Below, one piece after another: positions 45,010 through 53,904 of a stretch of 64,000 nt of DNA. The DNA comes from Actinomadura mexicana (GTDB lineage Bacteria > Actinomycetota > Actinomycetes > Streptosporangiales > Streptosporangiaceae), in the NCBI RefSeq assembly GCF_900188105.1, contig NZ_FZNP01000020.1, positions 1-64,000 of the forward strand. Reading direction: 5' to 3'. The notes under the pieces are model-generated. The model was not told the DNA's origin. It saw only the letters and a program-made list of their open reading frames with translations, and searched no databases. Position 1 is the stretch's first letter. The number at the start of each line of letters is the position of its first letter. Position numbers and translations under genes: made by a program.

Positions 45010-46829
45010 TCGTTCACTCCCAGATCGTGGAGGGTGGTCTCCAGCACCTCGATCGCGTCGCATCCCGCGTGCACGCGCGCGTCGACCCCCTCGTAGGTTC
45101 CCTTACCCGCCAGCCAGACCTTCACCGCACCCGCGTCGCGCAGAACCCGCGCGGCCTCCGCGGCCCGCTCCTCGTAGAGGGCATCGCTGGAGCAGATGCA
45201 GGCGACCGCGGCGCCGGACGTCCCGAACTCCTCGGGGGCGCCCGCGACCGTCTCGATCCCGCCGGCCTGGAAGAGGTTGGCGGCGAACGACGCGCGCGCC
45301 GTGTGGACGGCGATCGGTCCGAGCGTCGCGAGGAAGACCTTCGGACGCGCGCCGGTGGACTCGGCGTGTGCGTCGGAGCGGTCGCGCAGGGCCTCGAAGT
45401 CCTGCGCGTAGGCGACGACCGGGAGGCCGCCGCCGGGCGCCGGTGGCGCCGGGTCGCGCCGTGGCAGTGTCTCGGCGAGGTCGGGGAACTCGCTGACGCC
45501 GGTGAGCGGCGCCTTGCGGCGGGCGACGTCCTCGCGCCGCCGCTCCCAGGTGGCGGCGAGGCGGCGGGCGACGAGGCCCGAGTCGAGGGCGGCGGCGAGG
45601 CCCCCGGCCTTCTCGATCTCGGTGAACCAGGTCCAGGCGGCCTGGGCGAGGCCCTCGGTGAGGCTCTCGGCGTACCAGGAGCCGCCCGCCGGGTCCACGA
45701 CGCGGGCGAGGCTCGACTCCTCCAGCAGCAGGGTCTGGGTGTTGCGGGCGATGCGGCGGGCGAACCCGTCGGGCAGGCCGAGGCGGGCGTCGAACGGCTG
45801 GACGGTGACCGCGTCCGCGCCGCCGACCCCGGCGGCGAACGTCGCGATGGTGGTGCGCAGCATGTTCACCCACGGGTCGCGCCGCGTCATCATCGCCGAC
45901 GAGGTGACCGCGTGGACGCGCGCGGCGGTGCCCTCCGCGGCGCCGCTGACCTCCGCCACCCGCGCCCACAGCCGCCGCGCGGCGCGGAGCTTGGCGATCG
46001 AGGAGAACTGGTCGGCGCTGACGGCGAGGCGGAACTCGATCTGCCCGAACGTTTCGTCCACGCTCAGCCCGGCGCCCGTCAGGGCGCGCAGGTACGCGAC
46101 GCCGGCGGCGACGGCGGCGCCCAGTTCCTCGGCGTCGCCGCCCCCCGCGTCGTGGTACGGGGTCCCGTCGGCCACGACCGCGCGCAGCCCGGGGAAGTCG
46201 CGGACGCAGCGGACGGCGAGCGCGGCGGCCTCGTCCAGCGAAGCCGGCGTGCCGGTGCGCGCCGCGAGGCCGAGCGGGTCGGCGCCGAGATTGCCGGCCG
46301 CGCCGGCCGCGTTCCCGCGCTCGGCGACCAGGGCCAGGAACGCCTCCGCGGCCTCGCCCGCCGACGCTCCCGCGTCCAGCACCACCGGGGCCAGGTCGAG
46401 CAGGACGCCGCGCAGCGCCTCGGGAAGCGCGGCCACGGGCAGGCCGCCCTCGCCGAGCCGCAGCCACACGGAGGTGGCGCCGTTCTCCAGGTCGGCGAGG
46501 ATCGCCTCGCGGGTGACGGCCGGGTCGGGGTGGGCGTGCCGCTGCCGGACGTCCCATCCGGCGATGCCCTCGCCGTCGGGGCGCACCTCGCGCACGTAGG
46601 GGGCCAGCCCGGGACGTCCCGGCGGCGCGTCGTCGCGGGTGTAGAGCGCGGCGACCGGCACTCCGTCGTAGGAGTCCCGGGTCAGCAGACCCTCGATCTC
46701 GTCGAGGGGGGTGTCCTCGCTCGCCGCGCCGGACCTGCGCAGCACCCCCTTCACCATCTCCCGCCACCGGTCGCGGTCGGCCGTGGGGAAGGCGGCGGCC
46801 AGTTCGAGTTCCTCAGGCGGCACCGTCAT
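45006..46829 (-). CDS. mutA: Methylmalonyl-CoA mutase small subunit
   Basis: The 607-residue partner of MutB has the same barrel and B12-like folds. Key catalytic positions have diverged: the C-terminal domain has no DxHxxG cobalamin motif (the region reads [14 protein letters not shown]), so it is structural. [27 protein letters not shown] and [11 protein letters not shown] show the family relation. It is the first gene of the operon. A TACGAT -10 ends 7 nt before its ATG, so its mRNA is probably leaderless. Confidence 0.95.
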   Translation of the reverse strand: MTVPPEELELAAAFPTADRDRWREMVKGVLRRSGAASEDTPLDEIEGLLTRDSYDGVPVAALYTRDDAPPGRPGLAPYVREVRPDGEGIAGWDVRQRHAHPDPAVTREAILADLENGATSVWLRLGEGGLPVAALPEALRGVLLDLAPVVLDAGASAGEAAEAFLALVAERGNAAGAAGNLGADPLGLAARTGTPASLDEAAALAVRCVRDFPGLRAVVADGTPYHDAGGGDAEELGAAVAAGVAYLRALTGAGLSVDETFGQIEFRLAVSADQFSSIAKLRAARRLWARVAEVSGAAEGTAARVHAVTSSAMMTRRDPWVNMLRTTIATFAAGVGGADAVTVQPFDARLGLPDGFARRIARNTQTLLLEESSLARVVDPAGGSWYAESLTEGLAQAAWTWFTEIEKAGGLAAALDSGLVARRLAATWERRREDVARRKAPLTGVSEFPDLAETLPRRDPAPPAPGGGLPVVAYAQDFEALRDRSDAHAESTGARPKVFLATLGPIAVHTARASFAANLFQAGGIETVAGAPEEFGTSGAAVACICSSDALYEERAAEAARVLRDAGAVKVWLAGKGTYEGVDARVHAGCDAIEVLETTLHDLGVNE

Positions 46830-46836
46830 GTCCTGG

Positions 46837-46842
46837 ATCGTA
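46837..46842 (-). promoter_or_regulatory. -10 element of the mutA-mutB-meaB operon
   Basis: TACGAT on the minus strand matches TAnnnT and ends 7 nt before the mutA ATG, predicting transcription start at the A of the start codon. The -35 is not recognisable. The divergent acyl-CoA dehydrogenase starts 117 nt away from mutA. Confidence 0.4.
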
Positions 46843-46945
46843 GGTGAGCGGCCGAATCCGGCTCGGAACCGGGTCCCGCTGACCAGTACGCGGCGCCCGG
46901 CGCGGGCCGCGGGTTAGCGGTGCGCCGTCCGGGAAAAGGGTGGCC

Positions 46946-48124
46946 ATGACCCTGGAATCGCTCCCCGGCGACCTCTACCACATGCAGGAACTCCTCGACG
47001 GGCGGGAGAAGGAGATCCTCGGGAGGGTGCGCGGCTTCCTGGAGGAGAAGGTCGCGCCGATCGCCGACGACTGCTGGGCGCGGGCGGAGTTCCCGTTCGA
47101 CCTGATCCCGCAGTACGGGGAGCTCGGCATCGCCGGCCTGGCCCACGACGAGTGCCCGGGCGACAAGCCGAGAAGCCTGCTCACCGGGTTCCTCGCGATG
47201 GACATGGCCCGCGTGGACCCGTCCATGGCGACGTTCTTCGGGGTGCACGCCGGGCTCGCGATGGGCAGCATCGGGCGGTGCGGCTCCCCGGAGCAGCGCG
47301 AGCGCTGGCTGCCCGCGATGGGACGGATGGAGAAGATCGGCGCGTTCGCGCTCACCGAGCCGGACGGCGGCTCGGACGTCGCGCTGGGCCTGCGCACCAC
47401 CGCGCGGCGCGACGGCGACCACTGGGTGCTGAACGGGGCCAAGCGGTGGATCGGCAACGCCACCTTCGCCGACCACACCGTCGTGTGGGCCAGGGACGAG
47501 GCCGACGACCAGGTGAAGGGCTTCGTGGTCGCGAAGGGCACGCCCGGGTTCACCGCGACCCGGATCGAGAACAAGATCGCGCTGCGAACCGTGCAGAACG
47601 CCGACATCCGGCTGGAGGACTGCCGCGTCCCCGAGTCCGACCGGCTGGCCGGGGCGAACGGCTTCCGGGACACCGCCGCGATCCTGCGCCAGACCCGCAG
47701 CGGCGTCGCCTGGCAGGCCGTCGGGGTGATGCTCGCCGCCTACGAGATCGCCCGCGACTACGCGGTGGAGCGCGAGCAGTTCGGGCGGCCGATCGCCAAG
47801 TTCCAGCTCGTCCAGGACCTTCTGGTCAGGATGCTCGGCAACGCCACCGCCTCGCTCGGCATGGTGGTGCGGCTCGCCCAGCTCCAGGACGAGGGCCTCT
47901 ACCGCGACGAGCACTCCGCGCTCGCCAAGGCCTACTGCACCAGCCGCATGCGCGAGGCGGTCGGCTGGGCGCGCGAGCTGATGGCGGGCAACGGGATCGT
48001 GCTCGACTACGGCATCGGCCGGTTCGTCGCCGACGCCGAGGCGCTCTACTCCTACGAGGGCACCCGGGAGATCAACACGCTGATCGTCGGGCGCGCGGCG
48101 ACCGGCCTGGGGGCGTTCGTCTGA
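46946..48124 (+). CDS. Acyl-CoA dehydrogenase, glutaryl-CoA dehydrogenase-like
   Basis: The 392-residue FAD enzyme contains GAFALTEPDGGSDVALGL, LNGAKRWIGNATFAD, REQFGRPIAKFQLVQDLL and the catalytic Glu in YSYEGTREINTLIVGRA. The WIGNATFAD and EGTREIN segments match the glutaryl-CoA dehydrogenase branch of the family, which is also close to plain short-chain enzymes. AAGGG lies shortly before the ATG at 46946; a GTG at 46940 is an alternative. It is divergent from the methylmalonyl-CoA mutase operon. The substrate is inferred only. Confidence 0.9.
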   Translation: MTLESLPGDLYHMQELLDGREKEILGRVRGFLEEKVAPIADDCWARAEFPFDLIPQYGELGIAGLAHDECPGDKPRSLLTGFLAMDMARVDPSMATFFGVHAGLAMGSIGRCGSPEQRERWLPAMGRMEKIGAFALTEPDGGSDVALGLRTTARRDGDHWVLNGAKRWIGNATFADHTVVWARDEADDQVKGFVVAKGTPGFTATRIENKIALRTVQNADIRLEDCRVPESDRLAGANGFRDTAAILRQTRSGVAWQAVGVMLAAYEIARDYAVEREQFGRPIAKFQLVQDLLVRMLGNATASLGMVVRLAQLQDEGLYRDEHSALAKAYCTSRMREAVGWARELMAGNGIVLDYGIGRFVADAEALYSYEGTREINTLIVGRAATGLGAFV

Positions 48125-48261
48125 TCCGTCCCGCCCTGCGGCGGCTCACCCCGGCCACGGGCGATCTTCGGGTACCCCGGAAGCCCCTGTGGCTAGGGGC
48201 GTTGCTAGAGTTCGGCGTCGTAGACCCCAGCCCCCGAACCTTGCAGAGGGAAGACGAACGC

Positions 48262-48471
48262 ATGTCGACTGGCAGCCACGCCGGGCGCCCCAGGTCCTGG
48301 GTCGCCGTGGCCATCATCTTCATCGGTTTCGCCATCGGCGGCGTCGGCATCACCCTCGGACCCGACTGGGTCGTGTTCGGAGTGGGCGCCGCACTCGTCG
48401 CGATCGGCGGCGTCATCGCGCTGGCCGTCGACATCATGACCGACGTCGTCGTCGACGAGCCCCGGGGGTAG
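48262..48471 (+). CDS. Small two-helix membrane protein
   Basis: The 69-residue protein has two predicted membrane helices (about 13-31 and 35-57) and a short acidic C-terminus (TDVVVDEPRG). The first helix is Gly/Ile-rich. GAGGGAAGACG lies upstream of the ATG. TAGAGT at 48206-48211 could be a -10. Its stop is 2 nt before the next gene, so the two tiny proteins are co-translated. Similar proteins occur in other actinomycetes, but I know no function. Confidence 0.7.
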   Translation: MSTGSHAGRPRSWVAVAIIFIGFAIGGVGITLGPDWVVFGVGAALVAIGGVIALAVDIMTDVVVDEPRG

Positions 48472-48473
48472 CG

Positions 48474-48656
48474 ATGTTCGGCCGGCCTCCGATCGAGGAG
48501 CGGATCGCCGCGCGGCAGCGCGAGCGTGGACCGCTCGAGCCGGGGACCGTCTTCCCGCACGGCCCCGCCAAGATGCTCTTCTTCTTCGGCATCGGCGTGG
48601 TCGTCGTCACGCACCTCATCGCGCTGTCGATGTACTTCGTGGACCCCGGCCCCTGA
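48474..48656 (+). CDS. Tiny single-helix membrane protein
   Basis: The first 33 residues of this 60-residue protein are charged and cytoplasmic in character (PPIEERIAARQRERGPLEP). One membrane helix (about 34-54, MLFFFGIGVVVVTHLIALSM) follows, and the end is YFVDPGP. It starts 2 nt after the preceding small gene. A hairpin follows its stop. Function unknown; a partner of the preceding protein is likely from the coupling. Confidence 0.65.
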   Translation: MFGRPPIEERIAARQRERGPLEPGTVFPHGPAKMLFFFGIGVVVVTHLIALSMYFVDPGP

Positions 48657-48668
48657 GGGCGGCCGGGG

Positions 48669-48691
48669 GCCGGCGCGCGGCACGCGCCGGC
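48669..48691. terminator. Bidirectional hairpin between small membrane-protein genes
   Basis: GCCGGCGCG (48669-48677) pairs with CGCGCCGGC-type sequence (48683-48691) around a 5-nt loop, between convergent stops at 48656 and 48700. Confidence 0.5.
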
Positions 48692-48699
48692 GGCCCGTC

Positions 48700-48828
48700 T
48701 CAGCGGCCGCGATCCGAGCCGTTGGGCGGGCCTTTGCGCTTGTCGCCGAGGTAGAACAGCCCCGCCAGGACGAACACGGCGACGGCGAGCAGGATGACGA
48801 GCACGCCGATCGGGGTCGAGCCGGGCAT
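48700..48828 (-). CDS. 42-residue single-helix membrane peptide
   Basis: This short frame encodes a membrane helix (PIGVLVILLAVAVFVLAGLF, residues 6-25) followed by a basic tail (YLGDKRKGPPNGSDRGR). It is supported by GGGAGGTGGG at a suitable distance upstream of its ATG and by clean stop placement after a hairpin. It converges on the two small membrane-protein genes. Function unknown. Confidence 0.6.
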   Translation of the reverse strand: MPGSTPIGVLVILLAVAVFVLAGLFYLGDKRKGPPNGSDRGR

Positions 48829-48994
48829 CCGATCCCACCTCCCTTCCTTCCGCTGCGTCCCCCCGGACAGTGCCCGCTGAGCGACGGGTCAAAAGAGGTC
48901 AAAGAGATCCCTTTCCACCCATTCCGGGCTGTCCGGCAGATGCGCACGGCGCGGCGGCGACGTAGTTTCGAAAGCCCGAGCCCGAGGTGGTGGG

Positions 48995-50080
48995 ATGGCC
49001 CTGCGATTCGGAATCGAGGAAGAGTACTTCGTCGTCGATCCCGTCTCCCGGGAGGTCGTCCCCCGTGCCGCCGCCGTGGTGCGCCGGGCGGGCGCGGCGC
49101 TGGGCGAGCGCGCCTCCACCGAACTCGTCGCCTACCTCGCCGAGGCCAAGACCTCGCCGTGCGACGACCTGGACAAGCTCGGCGAGCAGGTCCGCTCGAT
49201 GCGGACGGTGATGGCCGCCGCCGCGGCGGCCGAGGGCGTGCGGCTCGCGGCGAGCGGGACGCCCGTGCTGGGGGACCTCGTGCCCGCGCCGATCGCCCGC
49301 GGCGCCCGCTACGCCGAGAGCCTCGCCGTCTACCGCGGCCTGGACGACGAGCAGAGCATCTGCTCGTGCCACGTCCACGTCGAGATGCCGGACCGCGAGC
49401 GCGCCGTCCAGGTCAGCAACCACCTGCGCCCCTGGTTGCCGACGCTGCTGGCCCTGGCGGCGAACTCGCCGTACTGGGCGGGACGCGACACCGGCCACGC
49501 CTGCTGGCGGGCGCTGACCTGGGCGCGGTGGCCGGTGGCGGGGCCTCCGCCCTACTTCGCCTCGGCGGGCCATTACGACGACCTCGTCGGGGCGCTGCTC
49601 GAATGCGGGGCCCTGATGGACTCCGGGACCATCTTTTGGGACGTCCGGCCGTCGGCGCGGCTGCCCACCATCGAGATCCGGCTCGCGGACGTCGCCCCGA
49701 CGGCCGGCGAGGCGACGGCGTTCGCCGCGCTGGTCCGGGCGCTGGTGGAGGTGTCCTCCGATGCGGTGGAGGCCGGCGAGCGGGCGCCCGACCCGCCCCC
49801 CGAGATCCTGCGCGCGGCCTACTGGCTGGCGGCGCGGCACGGTCTGGCCGGGCACGGCCTGGACGTGCGGACGGGACGGCCGGCGAGCTTCGGTGCGCAG
49901 GCCGGCGGCCTGCTCGCGCACGTGCTGCCCGCGCTGCGCGGCACCGGCGACCTCGACGCCGTCGCCCGCGGGGTCCGGCGCCTGGTCGCCGGCGGGACGG
50001 GAGCGGAGCGGCAGCGCGCCGCCTACCGCGGGCGCGGGCGGCTGACCGACGTCGTCGACGCGGTCCTCCTCCCCGGCTAA
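48995..50080 (+). CDS. YbdK-type carboxylate-amine ligase (glutamate-cysteine ligase-like)
   Basis: The 361-residue ATP-dependent enzyme is of the GCS2 family. The N-terminal GIEEEYFVVD supplies metal/ATP carboxylates, ICSCHVHVEMPD is the conserved central motif, and FWDVRPSARLPTIEIRLADV is the family signature near residue 210. YbdK enzymes have weak gamma-glutamylcysteine synthesis activity in E. coli. In actinomycetes, which make mycothiol, the true product is uncertain. GAGGTGG lies upstream of the ATG. It appears monocistronic. Confidence 0.88.
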   Translation: MALRFGIEEEYFVVDPVSREVVPRAAAVVRRAGAALGERASTELVAYLAEAKTSPCDDLDKLGEQVRSMRTVMAAAAAAEGVRLAASGTPVLGDLVPAPIARGARYAESLAVYRGLDDEQSICSCHVHVEMPDRERAVQVSNHLRPWLPTLLALAANSPYWAGRDTGHACWRALTWARWPVAGPPPYFASAGHYDDLVGALLECGALMDSGTIFWDVRPSARLPTIEIRLADVAPTAGEATAFAALVRALVEVSSDAVEAGERAPDPPPEILRAAYWLAARHGLAGHGLDVRTGRPASFGAQAGGLLAHVLPALRGTGDLDAVARGVRRLVAGGTGAERQRAAYRGRGRLTDVVDAVLLPG

Positions 50081-50151
50081 TGACCCCCCGGTCACATGGT
50101 GGCGGGTGAGCGACGCGGCGACCCCGGACGCGATTGGTCCGGATATTGTCT

Positions 50152-50177
50152 GTTTTCGGAGGGCGCCTCGCGGGTAC
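50152..50177 (+). promoter_or_regulatory. Stress-sigma (SigB-type) promoter candidate upstream of anti-sigma gene
   Basis: GTTT (50152-50155) and GGGTAC (50172-50177) are separated by 16 nt, matching GTTT-N14-16-GGGTAT in all but one position. Transcription would begin near 50185, giving a leader of about 120 nt before the ATG at 50307. Confidence 0.55.
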
Positions 50178-50306
50178 CGCTGATTCGGAACACCAGATCG
50201 GCTGACCTCGGGGGATGTCCGCATGGTCCTGCTCGTACGGCTTCCCTCCGGCACGTATTCTCGATCGAATGCACGAGACAGCGGCACCGGACGGAGCGAC
50301 CGAACG

Positions 50307-51281
50307 ATGAGCCTCAAGCCCGGCGGAACGGGCGTGGCACGCGAGGACGCGTTCGTCCATCCCGCGCTCTTCTACCTCGGCGACGAGGAGTACCTCGCGG
50401 GCACCGTGCCGTTCATCCGCGCCGGGCTCGACGCGGGCGAGCCCGTGGCCGTGGCGGTGCCCGGCGTCCGCACGGCCCAGCTCGGCAGCGCCCTCGGCGC
50501 GGCCGCCGGTCAGGTGACCTGGATCGACATGGCGAAGGCGGGCCGCAACCCCGGGCGCATCATCCCGGGGGTGCTGCGGCACTTCGCCGACCGGCACCCC
50601 GAAGGGCGGGTGCGGATCATCGGCGAACCGATCTGGCCCGGCCGCTCGGCCACCGAGTACCCGGCCTGCGCGCAGCACGAGGCGCTGATCAACCTGGCTT
50701 TCGCGGGGCGGGAGGCGACGATCCTGTGCCCGTACGACGTGGCCCGGCTGGACCCGGTCGCGATCGCCGACGCCCGCGCCACGCATCCGGTCGTGATCGA
50801 CCGGTACGGCACGCACCCGAGCGGCGACTACGCGCCCCACCGCGTCATCGGCGACTACAACCTGCCGCTGCCCGAGCCGGCCGAGGCCGCCGGGGCGGTC
50901 GCGATGAGCTTCGACATCGACGCGCTCCCCCTCGTCCGTGAGTTCGCCTGCCACTGGGGGACGCGGTTCGGTCTCGGCCCGAGAGCCGTCGGCGACCTTG
51001 AGCTCGCCGTGAACGAGCTGGCCGCCAACTCCTGCCTGCACGGCGGGGGCACGGGCACCGCGCGGCTCTGGCCGGAGAACGGGCACGTGGTCTGCGAGGT
51101 CAGCGACGCCGGAACGATCAGCGACCCGCTCGTCGGCCGGCGCCCCGCGGACATGAGCCCGAACGGCGGCCGCGGCATCCTCATGGTCAACCACCTCGCC
51201 GACCTGGTCCGCGTCCACACCGGGCCGGAGGGCACCACGATCCGCGTCTACATGCACACCATGAGCCCCGGCCTCAGCTGA
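50307..51281 (+). CDS. RsbA-type sensor/anti-sigma protein (MEDS domain plus ATPase)
   Basis: The 324-residue protein begins with a MEDS domain (about 10-165, DAFVHPALFYLGDEEYLAG). A GHKL ATPase of the anti-sigma kind follows, with ELAVNELAANSCLHGG (N-box Asn), VCEVSDAGTISDP and GGRGILMVNHLADLV. This is the arrangement of RsbA regulators that control SigB-like stress factors by phosphorylation or binding. The ATG at 50307 begins the conserved part; an upstream ATG at 50223 would add sequence with no similarity. A SigB-like promoter lies upstream, hinting at feedback. No sigma factor or anti-anti-sigma gene is adjacent. Confidence 0.88.
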   Translation: MSLKPGGTGVAREDAFVHPALFYLGDEEYLAGTVPFIRAGLDAGEPVAVAVPGVRTAQLGSALGAAAGQVTWIDMAKAGRNPGRIIPGVLRHFADRHPEGRVRIIGEPIWPGRSATEYPACAQHEALINLAFAGREATILCPYDVARLDPVAIADARATHPVVIDRYGTHPSGDYAPHRVIGDYNLPLPEPAEAAGAVAMSFDIDALPLVREFACHWGTRFGLGPRAVGDLELAVNELAANSCLHGGGTGTARLWPENGHVVCEVSDAGTISDPLVGRRPADMSPNGGRGILMVNHLADLVRVHTGPEGTTIRVYMHTMSPGLS

Positions 51282-51493
51282 GGGCCCGGCCGATCCCGGC
51301 GAGCGTCGGCCGGACGTGCAGATCCCCGAGGACGATCCGGTCCCCGTCCGGCGGCCGCACGTCGTGCGCTCCCCGCGCGGTAGCCCGCCCGGCGCGCGCC
51401 GGCAGGCCGAGACTTGACCCGGCGATCAGGTGGAGGGGCGAATCGACGGGAATGATGTTCTGCGCCCGGTCTTCCGATCCTTATGGGGACACG

Positions 51494-51937
51494 ATGCGTC
51501 TTCTTGCTCGCGCTCACCAGATGCCCGTCCGGCTGGCCGTCGGCGCGTTCGTCCTGAACTCGGGCCTGTCGAAGCTCCAGGGACTGGACGAGGCGGCCGA
51601 TCAGACCCACGGGACGGCGACGGCCGCCTACCCGTTCCTGGAGGCGCAGGACCCGCGCGACTTCACCCGCACGCTCGGCAGGGCGGAGGTCGCCCTCGGC
51701 ACCGCGCTGCTGGTGCCGCTGGTGCCCTCCCTCGTCGCGGGCGCGGCGCTCACCGCGTTCTCGGCCGGGTTGACCGGCCTCTACCTGCGGCTGCCCGGCA
51801 TGCGGCAGGAGGGCGGCCTGCGCCCCTCCCCGCAGGGCATCCCGCTCGCGAAGGACACCTGGCTGGTCGGGATCGGCGTCTCGCTCGTCCTAGAGGAGCT
51901 GGCCAGGTCGAGGGCCGAGCGCCGCGGCCGCGCGTGA
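51494..51937 (+). CDS. DoxX-like membrane protein
   Basis: The 147-residue protein has about four hydrophobic segments, with PVRLAVGAFVLNSGLSKLQG at the N-terminus resembling the DoxX/TQO-small family start. LGRAEVALGTALLVPLVPSL covers the middle helices and LGIGVSL-like sequence the last one. The C-terminus is basic (SRAERRGRA). GGGGA lies 7 nt before the ATG. The physiological role of most DoxX-like proteins is unknown; thiol/oxidative-stress partnerships are known in mycobacteria. Confidence 0.75.
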   Translation: MRLLARAHQMPVRLAVGAFVLNSGLSKLQGLDEAADQTHGTATAAYPFLEAQDPRDFTRTLGRAEVALGTALLVPLVPSLVAGAALTAFSAGLTGLYLRLPGMRQEGGLRPSPQGIPLAKDTWLVGIGVSLVLEELARSRAERRGRA

Positions 51938-52000
51938 CCCCTGCTTGACGCGGGGCCCCGCCCCCGGTGAGGATCGGCGCGTCCCCGAGGAGGCCGCGCC

Positions 52001-52630
52001 ATGACGTCCGAGCCCCGCCCGTCCCCCCTCGTCCGCGTGGCGGGCGACGCCGACGCCGCACCGATCGCGGCCGTCCTCGGGCGCGCCTTCGACGACGACC
52101 CGGTCTGGCGCTGGCTCCTGCCGGACGACGCCTCCCGCGTGCGGCGGATGACCGCGCTGTTCGGCATCCTGCTGCGGCGGGTGCACCTCCCCCATGGGGC
52201 CACCGAGACCGCCGGGCGCGGGGACGGGGCGGAGGCCGCCGCGCTGTGGGACCCGCCCGGCCTGTGGAGCGTGCCCCTGCGGTTGCAGGCGGCGCACGCC
52301 GTGCCGCTGCTGCGCATCCTGGGGGCCAGGACGCCCGCCACCCTCCGCGCGCTCAGCGCGATCGAGAAGCACCATCCGCGCGAGCCGCACTGGTACCTGG
52401 CGGTGCTCGGCACCGATCCCCCGGCGCAGGGCAACGGCCTGGGCGCGGCCCTGCTGCGGTCGCGGCTCGACCGCTGCGACGCCGAAGGCCGCCCCGCCTA
52501 CCTGGAGTCGTCCAAGGAACAGAACGTGCCCTACTACACGAGGTTCGGCTTCCGCGTGACGCGCGAGCTGCAACTGCCGGGCAAGGGCTGCCCGCCGGTC
52601 TGGCTCATGTGGCGCGACCCCGAACGGTGA
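52001..52630 (+). CDS. GNAT-family N-acetyltransferase
   Basis: The 209-residue acetyltransferase has DADAAPIAAVLGRAFDDDPV at the N-terminus and HWYLAVLGTDPPAQGNGLGA leading into the acetyl-CoA loop (QGNGLGAALL), then YLESSKEQNVPYYTRFGF, typical of the group. This layout is shared with many actinobacterial GNATs of unknown substrate. GAGGAGG precedes the ATG at a suitable distance. Confidence 0.88.
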   Translation: MTSEPRPSPLVRVAGDADAAPIAAVLGRAFDDDPVWRWLLPDDASRVRRMTALFGILLRRVHLPHGATETAGRGDGAEAAALWDPPGLWSVPLRLQAAHAVPLLRILGARTPATLRALSAIEKHHPREPHWYLAVLGTDPPAQGNGLGAALLRSRLDRCDAEGRPAYLESSKEQNVPYYTRFGFRVTRELQLPGKGCPPVWLMWRDPER

Positions 52631-52917
52631 CCCGGGGGCTCTCCACCGCGAATCGGCGTCTTCGGTTAAGTGCTTGTCATGGCCGGAAAAGGCCAGTCGC
52701 ACGCCGGTGCCCGGGCGCGGATGCGCCCGCGCCGCGACCGCCAGCCGCAGAACCGGGCGGGGGTGCGCCAAACCCGGCTGGCCCCATGCGGCCATGCGCC
52801 CGGCGAGTTTCGGACGGTCCGCCGGACGCGGCCGCCCCCGGGCCTGCCGCGGCGGCCTACCGTCGTAAGCGAGCCATTGCACCGATCCCCTCTGGTGAAG
52901 GCGACAGGTGAAGCACC

Positions 52918-53706
52918 ATGCCCATGGCCGGCACGAGGGCGCCGGAGACCACCCCTCTCGCCCTGCACAGGCCGGGTCCGGCGCGCGTCCAGGACTACCT
53001 CCTCGGCGGCAAGGACAACTACGCGTCCGACCGCGACCTCGCCCAGCGGATCCTGCGGGTCCTGCCGCAGGCCGCGGGCGCCGCCCGCGCCGCCCGCCGC
53101 TTCCTCGCCGCCTCCGTCGCGCTGCTCGCCGGACGCGGCGTGCGGCAGTTCCTCGACCTCGGCTGCGGCCTGCCGAGGACCGCCAACCTGCACCAGATGG
53201 CCGCGGGCCGCGCCGGCGGCGCCCGCGTCGTGTACGTCGACCACGACCCGCTCGTCATCGCCCACGCCCGCGCGCTGCTCATCGACGGCGGCAACATCGC
53301 GGCGCTGCGGGCCGACATCCGCGACCCGGCCGCGGTCTTGGGCAGCCCCGAGGTGCGGCGGCTGATCGACCCGGCCGAGCCGGTCGCGCTGGTGTTCTCC
53401 TGCGTCCTGCACTTCGTGTCCGGTGCCGGCGACCTCGTCGCCGACCTCGCTGCGGCGGCGGCGCCCGGCAGCGCGCTGGTCGTCTCGCACGCCACCGCCG
53501 ACTTCGCCCCGGGCGCCGTCACCGAGGCCGCGCGGCTCTACGGCGAGGAGGCCTCGGTCGCGGTGCACCCGCGCGGCGGCGCCGAGATCGCGCGGCTGCT
53601 CGGGCCGTTCCGCCCGCTGCCGCCCGGGGTGGCGCCGCTCATCGCCGAGGGACCGGCCGGCCCCCGCGACGAGCCGCTCATGTACGGCGCGGTCGGCGTC
53701 CGCTGA
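52918..53706 (+). CDS. SAM-dependent methyltransferase, SAV2177/DUF574 family
   Basis: The 262-residue protein begins with the family hallmark PARVQDYLLGGKDNYASDRD and has the SAM-binding FLDLGCGLPR followed by VVYVDHDPLVIAHARALL. It continues with ALVFSCVLHFV, the usual continuation. The family is expanded in actinomycetes (Streptomyces, Actinomadura, Streptosporangium), which supports the host assignment; substrates are generally unknown. Two ATGs (52918, 52924) are possible; AGGTGA lies just upstream. It is a single-gene unit. Confidence 0.92.
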   Translation: MPMAGTRAPETTPLALHRPGPARVQDYLLGGKDNYASDRDLAQRILRVLPQAAGAARAARRFLAASVALLAGRGVRQFLDLGCGLPRTANLHQMAAGRAGGARVVYVDHDPLVIAHARALLIDGGNIAALRADIRDPAAVLGSPEVRRLIDPAEPVALVFSCVLHFVSGAGDLVADLAAAAAPGSALVVSHATADFAPGAVTEAARLYGEEASVAVHPRGGAEIARLLGPFRPLPPGVAPLIAEGPAGPRDEPLMYGAVGVR

Positions 53707-53891
53707 CGCCGATGTGGGGTTGATCACATTTTTCCGGTAGGTCCGGCCCGGCGGCCTCCTCCGGTTCGCCGCACTCGCCCAGCTCCAGCCGCTCATCCGG
53801 CGTCCGCGTCCCGTGACGCTGCGTCAGACGGCGGGTGCCGCGATTAAGACAAATCTCATTTGCCCGTTAGAAACGGTAACGGTTCGGCCCC

Positions 53892-53897
53892 TATGGT
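53892..53897 (+). promoter_or_regulatory. -10 element of the acyltransferase gene
   Basis: TATGGT fits TAnnnT and ends 7 nt before the ATG at 53905, predicting a leaderless mRNA. This is the main reason for preferring that ATG. Confidence 0.4.
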
Positions 53898-53904
53898 GGC
53901 CCGG

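Noticed and set aside
51274-51450. Minus-strand frame ending in DRIVLGDLHVRPTLAGIGRAL, possibly a gene remnant
   Set aside because: It has no start, no recognisable family and overlaps the end of the anti-sigma gene; the hint of protein-like sequence is too weak to call.
53860-53904. TTG start at 53860 for the acyltransferase
   Set aside because: The extra 15 residues lack family similarity, there is no ribosome site, and a -10 element sits just before the ATG at 53905.
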